Assembly (NCBI GenBank): GCA_051530055.1
Contig: CM121342.1
Location: forward strand, 4,960,001 to 5,024,000
Length of the DNA: 64,000 nucleotides
Reading direction: 5' to 3'
Source of the DNA: Neoechinorhynchus agilis
Taxonomy: Eukaryota > Acanthocephala
The translations under genes were made by a program, and so were the position numbers. This document shows, in pieces, positions 23,313-33,699 of this stretch (positions within the stretch are counted from its first letter, which is position 1; each line of letters begins with the position of its first letter). Under the pieces are notes generated by a model. It did no database searches. It had not been told where the DNA came from and worked only from the letters and a program-made list of their open reading frames with translations.

Positions 23313-25926
23313 ATGAGTCGTGGCTGTGAGGACGAATCACTGTTGTGTTCAATGAGCGATGACAATTGGTCATCTGATAAATATAGCGAAGAAGTTCCAT
23401 CTAAGATATCGACGATGAAAAGTGTTCGATCCTTTTACAGTACTGATGAATACTTACTCGTAATGGTGGAAGATTTGACCGAATGGATGAAATCCATGTA
23501 CAAAGATTTCCGAGTAACTCCGGACACCTTTATGGATGCCATAGCAAACGGCGTTGTTCTCTGTATACACGCTAACAACATTCTGAAAGCCCAACGAGAT
23601 GACTTTCTTGCTCACTCATGTGAATCGTCCACGGAGTATCCGACGCCAATTACCTATAAAAAGAATGCACTTCCAAACACATTCGCGGCTCGTGACAATG
23701 TCTCTAACTTCATTGAGTTCGCTCGAACAATTGTTCATGTACGTGAGTGTCTCATGTTCGAATCTGACGATCTTATATTGAGAAAAAATGTGAAGAATGT
23801 TGTGCTGTGTTTATTGGAAGTGGCCCGATATGGCGCAATGTTTGGGATGAATGTTCCCACGCTCATTCAACTCGAGGATGACATTGCACGACAAATTCGT
23901 ACTGAAAGCGGTCATTTCAGCAGTTTTAACGAGCTGAAAAGGCAGCACGTGAACAAATGCTCCAGAAGTAGTGCTACCAAATCAATAACGAGTTCAATTG
24001 GTACTGATAAATCCACAAAAACCTTTTTGTCCAAAGCCGTCGGGTGTGTACTTGCACCAAATTATGGTTTAACTCAACACGAAACCAAAAACCAATACAA
24101 TTCTTCGAACAAGAGTAATTTTGAAACGCTGCGGAACATTGACGAGGTTTCCAAGTTGCATCAACAGGTCGGTACATTCATAAAAGTTTGGGCATTTCTT
24201 TGAGGCACCCCTTTTCCGATTGGAGGTTTGTCTTCGACGGTACTGTGAATTTAAATCCTGGATTTGAGGTGGTAAAGTGGCACATTTCTCCATTTCATCT
24301 TTTTTTAGCTTCTTTTCCAATAAAAGTTCTCTTTTTTCAGGTGAGTGAGATAGTGAATCAAATGGGACTCAGTGATTACGTTCTTCGGCTATCGGAGGGC
24401 AAGTATTCCTTAAGGATTCCTATAAAGGACGAAGGATTCGGTTCAATCATCTACATAAGAGTAAGCGTTTAAAAACGCGATTGGTTTTTTAGATCATCGT
24501 TTTAGTTGTTAAGAGACCATGTGATGGTGAATACGGGAGTTGATCAGTGGGACACTCTTCAGAATTATCTTGAGAAAGTCCTTTGTCGTGTGAATCGAGC
24601 AAAAAGTGGAGCAGCTGATTTAAGAAGCACTGATGTTTCGACTGCAGGTAAATTCTGGGTGTGTGTGCGACAGCATGGCATTATGGGAACCCTCTGAGGT
24701 AACTCCTCCAGCTAAGCTACTCTCGTTATTGTTGTGCGCATTTCGTGTGGTGGTGGCAGCTTCTGTCTTTACAAGCTCTAGACTTCTCGCGTTAATAATG
24801 CCACCCGATGGTCTAATGCTTCTCCTGGTTACTTTCATTGTAATTGCTTTTTATTTTATCAAGTCGTTCATGGATCACAATGGTCGAGGTAAGGGCGTGT
24901 TCCTAGTTGTAAAAAAAGAAGGTTGAACAAAAGAATGTCTCGTTTTTCACGCCTTTCTCGTTAGGTTTGACGGAGGCGGCGGCGGCGGATCTGAACAATG
25001 TTTCTGTGGTGAGTGACAATGAAAGTTTCACGACCGTACCGAGTGAAGGTCGCGACTCGTTGTGCGACAGTGCAGCGGGTTCAGGATCACTGGATGGATC
25101 TAAAAGTGCTGAATGTGACCAATTGATCGATTCGATCGAACAGTCAAGTCGTATAAGTTCCAGCGATCAAAGCGTCGATAGTCTCAAATCGTCCACTTCT
25201 GCTGCTGATCACCACCTCCAACAGCAGCAACGGCATGTTCGACCGAGCGCCTTTCAAGCAACGGGCCACGAAGAAGGGCAGCGATCTGCCGCAGCGATCG
25301 CTCAACTGGACTCTAGAATGGTAAGCGGAATTCCAGTTCCCCGAAGACTTATTCTGAAATATCGTGGATCCCGTACAATGCCAACAATCATGAACACCAC
25401 TAACACCACTCAAACCAATGGGCAACATTTGCGCGCAATTTCCCGAATCCCGCGTCTAACAAGTCCACGCAACGTGGGCGAACTCACGTCTACTTGCTCC
25501 ACTCCTTCAAATCGCACTCCTTTGAAATACAAAGGAGCCGCTACTGAACATATCACGATGAGTCCATCGACCATTTCCGACTCCCCCGTGCCATATAAAG
25601 TAAACAAGGCCTATGAATGGAGGAAGAGAGCCCTTTATTTTAGGCATTACATGGAAGAGACGAGAAAGGGAGAGATGTGGACATCTACTCGGGATCTGGA
25701 GTTCGGTAAAACCCATTTCCATTATTCAGATCTAAAAGGAAGTGAAATAATCTACGGAAATGCGAGTTCAATCGGAAACGCCCTTTCGTCCTCTTCCGAG
25801 GCGGTCACTGGTAGGACCTCCGCTGCCCTCCCAAAGACACCAACCATCAAAAACGATTTGCCCAAAAATCAAGCCAAAGCGACCACGAACAGGAGTAACT
25901 TCACCATTGCAACTTCCTTTCTCTGA
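23313..25926 (+). CDS. GAS2-like actin-microtubule linker (CH + GAR domains, SxIP tail)
   Basis: GAS2-family proteins crosslink actin and microtubules. Exons 23313-24167, 24341-24460, 24506-24647 and 24965-25926 join in phase into 692 residues. The CH domain covers about residues 50-195, with the GAS2-type features ARDNVSNFIEFAR, VRECLMFESDDLILRKN and VVLCLLEVARYG. The GAR domain spans the exon 1/2/3 junctions and has RLSEGKYS, YIRLLRDHVMV and QWDTLQNYLEKVLCR. The usual CxC-type cysteines just before SEGKY are absent (NQMGLSDYVLRL). The large last exon encodes a Ser/Thr-rich basic tail with SGIPVPR and SRIPRL, which fit the SxIP motif used by GAS2L proteins to bind EB proteins at microtubule plus ends. 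The hydrophobic open frame at 24633-24926 lies in the intron and is not counted. Confidence 0.85.
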
Positions 25927-27147
25927 GTGCTCGTGAGTTATCAAGACTGCGTTGTATTGTGTAATTAATCAAGCACCTCGAGTTGATGGTAGTGTGGAAG
26001 GTCCCGGCCAAAATTTCGACCCATCGTATCATGCACTCCTCTCTCTCAAGTATATAAATCGCATCATTTTTGTTACTGGAATACCTTTCGCTGCTGAAAC
26101 ATACCATTGCCACCTTTAATTCTTCGTATCAGTCAACTCATTTTCCCCCAAACTGCTCATTCCCTCCAAGAATCCCTTGAACCCAAAACCACGTCTTCTC
26201 AATGTAACTTTTAATTCACTGCTCGTAGCCACTCGTTTCCTTAACAGGAGATACAAACTCCTCACTTTACAACTTTCTTTTCGTATCTATCCACATAAAA
26301 ACCCTTCACAAAATCTTTCCCACCACCACGTTTAGCGAACGCCCTCGAACATCTTCCCCATCCCTTCTTTGATTGCGTGTAACTCCATCGACGCCCGAAA
26401 AACAACAAAGGTGCCCCTCGATTCTCTAATTCAATTTCCAAGTAAATCTTCATGGATTCCAACTATCGGCAACTGTAACCAAATCCTCCCTTAATTTATC
26501 ACCCATGACGACCAAAAATTCCCTTCCCCGCCATTTTCTAAGCCAATACTCGTAGCCTTCTTCCTAAACGAAATTTCACTCATTTCATCCACCTCAAAAG
26601 CCGACGTAGTCATCTTAACAGACCTTCCCCGGTACTCTTCCATACCTACCGCGATGACCGTCCAAGAGGAGGGCGCATCAACCAGGGGTTCTCTACAAAA
26701 CCCCGTTCTAGAATTCATCGCAGTCCATTTCATAGCTCCTCTGAGAAACGGCCTTAGAGATGGTCCTCCTGCCTCTCGTAATCTTTGCTTCAAATTGACT
26801 CTATGATGGCGTAGCTCCTAAACTCCACAAATTTACACTTTCCCACCCCGAGCGGACATCCCCCAACCGGATTTGTCATTATTCAGAAAATGTTGATCGC
26901 TTCATCAGGAATAACGTTATGAGGAGAACCTAAAAGTCCATGGGTCTAATTTCTTAAACACAAATATCAATAAAACGTATTATTGTCACAAATTTGCTTT
27001 TAATAAAGAGCGCAATAATCAGATTCGTCATCTGACCAAAATGCCAGTCTTTCATCTCTTTTTGAACCTCCTTTGGAGCGATCATCCAGTCTTTCATCTC
27101 TTTTTGAACCTACTTTGGAGCGATAATTGAGGCAGCCCCGAAACAGT
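25927..27147. other. Intergenic, strongly G-poor on the plus strand
   Basis: From about 26050 to 26830 the plus strand is C/T/A-rich and poor in G. The reverse strand has two adjacent open frames (26491-26793 and 26262-26462) in different phases that might be the remains of one coding region. I do not recognise the protein. Near 27043-27125 a 41-base unit (CCAGTCTTTCATCTCTTTTT...) is duplicated in tandem. Confidence 0.4.
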
Positions 27148-27651
27148 CACTTCTCTGATGTAATTGGTTTGGCTTTATGCCTAAATAAATAAGCCGGAAA
27201 AGAAAGGGATTGACTAAAATTGAATGATGATAACAATACCGGCGTGCTAGTAAAACTTAAAAATATAGAACACGGCGCTATCCCTGAGCCGATTAACTGG
27301 CTGATTTTGACATTTCGTAGTTGTGTCGAGGTGGTCAAGTGGACTAATGTCCATGATCCCGATTAGGGGTCAAGTGGTTCGAATCCGTTACCGCCAATGA
27401 CGCACCGCCAAAGGGGACGAAATACCGCTGAAGGGAGGAAACTCACTGATGAGTCCGCCCTCCTCGCGAGGTATCTGAGGATCCGGAGGAATGTACAAAC
27501 TCTTAACCGTGCATTAGAGACTATGTGGTTATATCACTTCTCTGATTTATAATTGGTTTGGCTTTATGCCTAAATAAATCAGCCGGACAAAGAAAGGGAT
27601 TGTCTAAAATTGAATGATCATAACATACCGGCTTGCCAGTAAGACTTAAAA
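27148..27651 (+). mobile_element. tRNA-derived SINE between ~105-bp direct repeats
   Basis: At 27322 onward the sequence TGTCGAGGTGGTCAAGTGGA fits an A box, and GGTTCGAATCC (about 27378-27388) is a perfect B box of a Pol III promoter, spaced as in a tRNA gene. The presumed acceptor and anticodon stems do not fold into a good tRNA, so I call a tRNA-derived SINE head (about 27316-27531). It lies between two direct copies of CACTTCTCTGAT...GGTTTGGCTTTATGCCTAAA... (27148-27255 and 27532-27648). Confidence 0.5.
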
Positions 27652-29390
27652 GTAATAATCATCGATGTGAACGTTGATTTCATCGTAATATTCACGAATC
27701 TGATTTTTTTGGTCAGCGATAGATTTACTATTTAGCGCTCTAAATGGACAACATAAAGAAGCTTCAACTTTTTTTATCGTTGAAGTCGAGGAAAACAAGA
27801 CATTCTCTAAACGAAGAAAAAAAATTAAACATTTAAGACTATCTATTGATTTTGTATATATCGATTGCAGTGAAATTCACAAAAAAAAGCGACTGAGAAA
27901 TTTATTGGTTAAAATGTGGCGCAAGCATTGTAGAAAAATCATGTTTATCGCAACGATGACAAGCAAAGAATCAAATTTTGCTACTAAATCTTTAAAACGA
28001 CTTTCATAAGAAGATACTCTAAAAATTTAAAATATTTGATTTGAAAATAACAAAAACACTGCGAAACATCATAGGAACATCTTTCAACCGTTAATTCATT
28101 GGCTATAAATAATCATCGATTTTTGGAATCCAAAGTGCGACGCTCACGTGATTATTGCGCGCCATCGCCTCATTGGAATATTTTTCTAATTTTAAACAGA
28201 TAAAAACAAACAACATTAAACAATAAACAAAGCGTCTAAACAACCGAAGACACGAAAGAATCGAGTTTCACAGCGTCCGAAAGTGGTCGCTTCGTTAACT
28301 TCATAACTTTCGCCACCCTTTAAGCTGCTCTTCGGCAGATGACTTTTCGAACTGAATTTTGGGACTTTGCGAGGACGAGCAAAGGGAAAAGTCAGTGGAA
28401 AGTTACAAATGCAGAATTGGAGCAGAAGGAAATCGATGGGGAGAAATACCGAGAGAAAGAGATTTTTGGCAATTTTGGATGTTGTGCTGCTGGAATTTAA
28501 ACAGCGGATTCAACATGAACAGTGGAATGCAATTTTAAATAATGGTTCAAGGAGAAGAACACTGAGCAAATACAGTATTCTGAAATTGGATTTTGGGAAT
28601 AACCACAGTTTTAGATCGCGTTTTTTTTCGGAATTTCAACTAGTAAATCTGATGGAGCATTTTCTTTTTTTTCGTATAAAATTTTTGCTTTCGCCTAAAA
28701 AAATTTGCCATCTACTAATAAGAATCAGAAATGTTTCCTTTCTCCTATCGAAAAAAATATTTATTCTCTACTACAAAGCAATTGCATGCCATCGACGAAT
28801 TTGCCTAAAAATGTACTCAAAACACTCGAAAGGAACAATTTTTTAACATTCTTTTTTTTAAACATTTAGGAAGACTGCAACTCCATCATACTTTCTACTT
28901 TTCATTTCTCCATCAAAAACATTAAAAGCATCTAACTCAGTGGTTATTCAGAGAAATTCGGAATGCTCTATTTTCTCAATCTTCTCCGTGAACTATTATT
29001 AACATTTGCATTCCGCTGTTCATGTTTAATTCGATGTTTAAATTCTAGAAATACAACATCCAAGTTCTCGACAATCTCCTTCTCGGCGTTTTCTCTCTCT
29101 CTATCGATCTCCTTCTGTTCCAATATAAAAGACATTTCGCAGTCCGAAAAAAGCAACGATTGCCAATAACTATCAATTTCGGCGGATTTACTGATTTTCA
29201 TGTTCATTGAACTTTGCAACGACACTCAATGAGCCGATCTCCGTTCTACTCAATGAAAAAACATACTGGAAATATCTTTGGATTAAACCGACTTAGCGAT
29301 TGATTTGATTGAAATAAAAGGAGTTCAATATGAAGGAATTGTTAAATATGTAACTTGGTCTTTAACCTTCCGTCAGTTCACTTCTTGTGC
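27652..29390. mobile_element. 1.7-kb repeat element, copy 1
   Basis: Nearly identical to 33700-35421 (a few indels and substitutions over about 1.7 kb). Starts GTAATAATC and ends ACTTCTTGTGC in both copies; I see no convincing target-site duplication. Inside, about 28395-28590 is an imperfect inverted repeat of about 28978-29190. Both arms keep the peptide-like pattern LEQKEIDxE in one orientation each, so the arms may descend from a coding segment. The open frames 28367-28846 (plus) and 28968-29225 (minus) are fragments of these arms. There is no transposase, so it is non-autonomous or a relic; family unknown. Confidence 0.75.
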
Positions 29391-29402
29391 GTTTAAAAAA
29401 TA

Positions 29403-30027
29403 TTGATTAATCGTGCAAGATCCTCGATTCAGTTTTTGAAAGATAATATCGCAGTATCCCTAAGACTTGGTCTCCCGATATGCACGCCCCATCGCTGTCG
29501 ATGTGGGTCTTTGGTTGATGCTTTCGGGCGACACGATCTCGTCTGCAGAAGGTCAGGAGGAAGGTTCTCACGCCATTCTGAAATCAATAACGCAATTTCT
29601 CGGGCGTTGAGAACGGCGAACTTCCCGAACATCCTGGAACCCGTCCACCTTTGTCGACTAGACGGTCGTCTACCTGACGGAATTTCGGTCTTTCCCTGGC
29701 GGGAGGGCAAATGCCTTCTCTGGGACGCCACGTCCCTCGCAGTAAGCAGCATTCCCTACTCGCTCGAAATCGCTGGAGGTGCAGCGGAAGGGAGGAAGGT
29801 ACGAAAATATAGAGAATTAGCAAGACGTACGGAGCGCTCGGCACTCTGTTCCAGGATCTCTCGAAGAAATTGAGAGAAACAACCGGCGATGCAAGTGTAT
29901 TCCTGCGACAAAATATCTCGCTGGCAGTACAACGAGGCAATGCTGCCAGCGTGATGGCGACGGTCGAGGAAGGACAAAAGCTGGAATTCGGCGGGAGGTG
30001 GCGAGTGTGCTTCAAACAGATTGTTTG
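29403..30027 (+). mobile_element. Non-LTR retrotransposon (LINE) C-terminal fragment
   Basis: The frame from 29403 encodes a typical LINE ORF2 tail: RCRCGSLVDAFGRHDLVC and GRFSRHSEINNAISRAL (cysteine/histidine cluster), then LPDGISVFPWREGKCLLWDAT. A second frame continues with FLRQNISLAVQRGNAASVMA to about 30027, so one frameshift separates the parts. No reverse transcriptase domain is attached. It begins 12 bases after the end of the 1.7-kb element. The same family recurs at 54240 and 59215. Confidence 0.8.
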
Positions 30028-30785
30028 AATTGTTAAAAATATATTATGTTTTTCAAAAAAACAATTAAGGGGTGAATCGATTGATTGGTAAATACGATAG
30101 GAAGGAATCACTCGAGACATTCCATTTCGGTGTGACATGTAACAAAAAAAACAATTCTTCTCATTGTAAAAACACTGGTGCCATAAACTGTTAGTGATCT
30201 TTATCATTTCCGTCGTGGGGAAAAATCAATTATTTATAGAATAAGTTAGGACGCCGCCTTGAAGTCTCTTGGAGAATATATTCCTCTACTAGAACAAAAT
30301 CAGTGGGAAAAAGTCCTTCGGAATAATAAGGTTTTAGTTGTTGTGATGATAATCCAAGATAAACCGTATTTTATAGAAATGTGAATTCCAGCATTCGTGT
30401 CCAATTTCTTATCTTAAAGACCGGTATCAACCGCGGATCCCCCACAATGATTTAATCTCGACGACTTTGACAAAGACCGAACATTTCAATTTTGCATTCT
30501 TTGCTTTCTATAGAAAATCCACTAAATCTCCCTCTTTTTTATCGAAATGTTGAGGCCGAATTTGGTTTCGTGAGATTTGAAGATTTTAAAGTGATCAACA
30601 ATGAGTAAAATGGCTTCAATTAAATATCAACAAAATATAATAGAAATTCACTTATAAGCTCATTATTGAAATCGAGTATAAAAGTCGGTTTAATGCTTTT
30701 AATTTATGTTTTAATCTAATACTAAAAATGCGCACAAGAATGTAGACGTTACATTATATATTTTTTTATATTTAAAGCGCAAAAA
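30028..30785. other. AT-rich spacer
   Basis: No gene seen. Near 30336-30380 is a weak match to the outer arm of the foldback family (GTGATGATAATCCAAGATAAA). The rest is probably the 3' flank of the reverse-strand gene at 30786-31487. Confidence 0.4.
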
Positions 30786-31487
30786 TCAACTTCTTTTCCG
30801 TGTTTTGTATTCGTCGACTGATCTTTTTGCCACTTCAGTTGATTTTATAATCATGAATAAACGTCTTCGGTTAACAGTAGGGCATTCCCCGAGCCACCTC
30901 GCAAATGCATCCACTCCAATTTTATTTAAATGTTCGATGAGACTGAACTGACTGTTGATATTTTGATCCCGCAACCAAATCCCTGTCTTTGGGCCGATTC
31001 CTCGAACGACTTCAATCGGTTCAAGGGTGTCGCAAATCGGACACGGGCACGTTGAATCCTTTTTTCTTATGCGTTTCTTTGGCTCATTGTAATTCAAATT
31101 CGAGAATCGTTCAAAATCCTTTTCGTTTAATGTTATCGGCCGTTTTCTCTTCTTTTGAACGACGTTTTGCGCACGTGGAAGGCACAGAATTCGTAATTCG
31201 CTTCTGTTGGCCTCTCGGAAGGATGGCTCGAGTTGCACCGATTGCGGTGCAGGTCTATCGTCCGTCCAAAAGATAGATTTCCTCTGTCCGCTCCAAATTG
31301 CATCCCTTTGAACACCTAATTGAAAACGTCCTTCTGCCATTAGCGGTTTAATTTCTTCAATGACCATCATCTTTTCAATATTTACCTTCTCAATGTTATT
31401 CTCACGTTTAAACTTTTCAGTACTTTGCGATTTACGAGACGAATCTCTCTTTACGTTTTGAGCGTCAAGATTGAACTCTGTAGACAT
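30786..31487 (-). CDS. Basic protein with C-terminal BAF-like helix-hairpin-helix domain
   Basis: Single open exon of 233 residues. Residues 1-145 are charged and basic (KKRKRP, PKKRIRKK, plausible nuclear signals). A CPCPIC cluster lies at 147-152. Residues about 155-226 follow the layout of barrier-to-autointegration factor (BANF1): a hairpin VVRGIGPKTGIWL against BAF VGSLAGIGEVLGKKL, then a leucine-rich helix, then FARWLGECPTVNRRRLFMII against [21 protein letters not shown]. BAF binds double-stranded DNA and bridges chromatin to the nuclear lamina. BAF itself is 89 residues, so this would be a long N-terminally extended relative. It lies between the two 1.7-kb element copies. The similarity was judged by eye; a generic HhH DNA-binding protein is the alternative. 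Confidence 0.5.
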   Translation of the reverse strand: MSTEFNLDAQNVKRDSSRKSQSTEKFKRENNIEKVNIEKMMVIEEIKPLMAEGRFQLGVQRDAIWSGQRKSIFWTDDRPAPQSVQLEPSFREANRSELRILCLPRAQNVVQKKRKRPITLNEKDFERFSNLNYNEPKKRIRKKDSTCPCPICDTLEPIEVVRGIGPKTGIWLRDQNINSQFSLIEHLNKIGVDAFARWLGECPTVNRRRLFMIIKSTEVAKRSVDEYKTRKRS

Positions 31488-33699
31488 TTAAACCACCGAA
31501 GGCATTAATTGTTATCTTTAGGTTTTAATCCATTGCCATAGAAACAATTTAATTTTTATCTTGAAGATTTTAAAGGTCCCCTTCTTATTGCAAATTGTCA
31601 GAAAAAAAACATGTTCCAATAATTGAAATCAATAATCTGATGGAAATTAAGATTCTAATTCCTTTGAAGGCAGTAATGTGCGAGAAAGATGAATGACCGA
31701 CTCAATTCCCGATCAATTGATAATTGTTTCTCTACTTAGCAGCCAATAAAATAGTAAAGGTCATTTAATATTTCCTGGTCAGCCAGTTTTTAGTTTGCTG
31801 GATTCAGTCATTTTGCACGAGATGTTCTCATTTTCCCGCATTTTTGCAGGGCCGTAATCGATATTCGATCGCAAATGGTGAGAGCGTTATATTTTTTTGT
31901 GTACAACACGAGTTCATGGTAATCAGAGGACTCTGAACTGTAGTTGTGTTTTCTTTTAAATCCGATTAAAATTGAATAACATTCTCATCTCTGTTAGTTT
32001 CGTATCATCAATTGCCAACCGACAGAAAAAATCTATCAGGTCATTGGAAAAGGTTTCTAATTCGGCACGAGTTGAAGACGTTGCTTTAATGAATCAGCGA
32101 TAGTTCGAGATCAAATTGCATTAAGGTTGGTAGTTTTTACTTAAGTCCGGGGAAATTCTTTAAAATTTGTTCAAAAATGCATGTTTCCGTGACGGCCATC
32201 ATCTTCACGACCTTTTCGACTTCATTATTGAACTCTTCACCTAGACAAATGTTGATCAGTGGTATAAATTCAGAAAATCGTCGTCCATGAATGAGAAGCT
32301 CAAGATTTTGCATCGATGTCCGGATGATGCTTTTGTCATCTGTTTATTTGAAATAACGAAATCAATAAAATTATCCACTTCGCTGCTAGTGTTTATCCAC
32401 TCCTCTAGCCGCTCGCTGAAGGGCGGCATTACGATCGCTAAGACTCAGCAGTGGACACAACGAGCGACGAATATTGAGATAATCGATATTTCTTTCCAAT
32501 AACGAAATTAAGTGACTGGTTTGATCGACATTTATAAACTTTTCAATACATTCAAGGCATCAGACAAACAATATTGATCAAGTGAATTTGAAAAATCACC
32601 AAGCGCGAATAGATAATTCCTAAAATTCTAGTAAATTCAGTTTAAGACAATTATAGGGAAGTGGATGTTTTGCAATGTTCGATAGCCAAAGTGAATTTCA
32701 CGAATGAGGACGTCTTGAAGTCAGGAAAACAAACATCAATATCTATAATTTTATGTCGAAAAAACGGAACAGCAGAAATTTCTTCAACGTCCCGTGTATA
32801 CTGTAGACTTTAAGTCCAAGATCTTGAATTTCGATTTCCATCCACACATTGTGAATAATGCAAGCATTTGGACTTGGCTAAAGATCAATAAATGTTCCTT
32901 TCAAATCATAAATCCTGAATTTGTTATCTATAAAGCAGAAAAGAAGTTTGTAATCTCCATTCTCATAGACAAATTTAACAGTCCTGTGAATGAGTAGTAA
33001 GTTTTTTTTGTAGTATCTTCTTCGTAAATTGTTATTTAATTTCCAGAGGCCAATATTAATTCTTGCTCTTTAGGAAACGAACAAGCATCACAACTACGAT
33101 CTTCAATCAAAACGTGGATCGAGTTTTAGTTCATTTTTGATTCGGAAATACCGACGAATCAGAAATGAAAACAGACGAATGTACGGATTATCGGGTCGAT
33201 TTAGCGAAGAACAAAAATGATGAATTGGACGTTTTGTTTCCAACGGATTCGTTCCGAGATTTGATTGCTCTAAAGATTGATTTGCTGGTTACAAAAAAAT
33301 CGACCCCGCCATCTATTCCATTGTTAAAGAATCCACAACGATCGATGTTAAATGTTCATTTAGAATCTTCATTGCGGATACAAAGTGGACAGCGTTCCTT
33401 CTTCAAATTAAAGATTATAAAAATTATATATTCTTTTTTTATCGTGACCGAGTGTAACTTATGGCTGCGATGATTTATCGTCGGAAATGGCACACAATCT
33501 CCAAATTTAACATCTTTGAAAAAACAAACTAATCAACTGATATTTGCAATCAATAATAAGAATTTTGCGCTTTTTTGAAAACAGTCCACGAGATTGAGAG
33601 GTATACGAAACCGTTGACGAGCGTCAACGTCCAATATCGAAAATACCGGCCAACTCATATCTGAAATATTGCGAAATGAACTTAAACAACAAAAAAATT
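31488..33699. other. Spacer between the BAF-like gene and element copy 2
   Basis: No recognised gene. Open frames at 32287-32502, 32794-32997 and 33165-33473 (plus) are AT-rich, lack known motifs and do not join convincingly. Confidence 0.4.

Noticed and set aside
24633-24926. Hydrophobic open frame as a membrane segment of the GAS2-like protein
   Set aside because: It lies between a good donor (24648) and acceptor (24964) whose phases match exactly, so it is intronic.
27440-27490. CTGATGAGTCCG in the SINE body, the start of a hammerhead consensus
   Set aside because: No GAAA at the required position and no pairing stems I or III.
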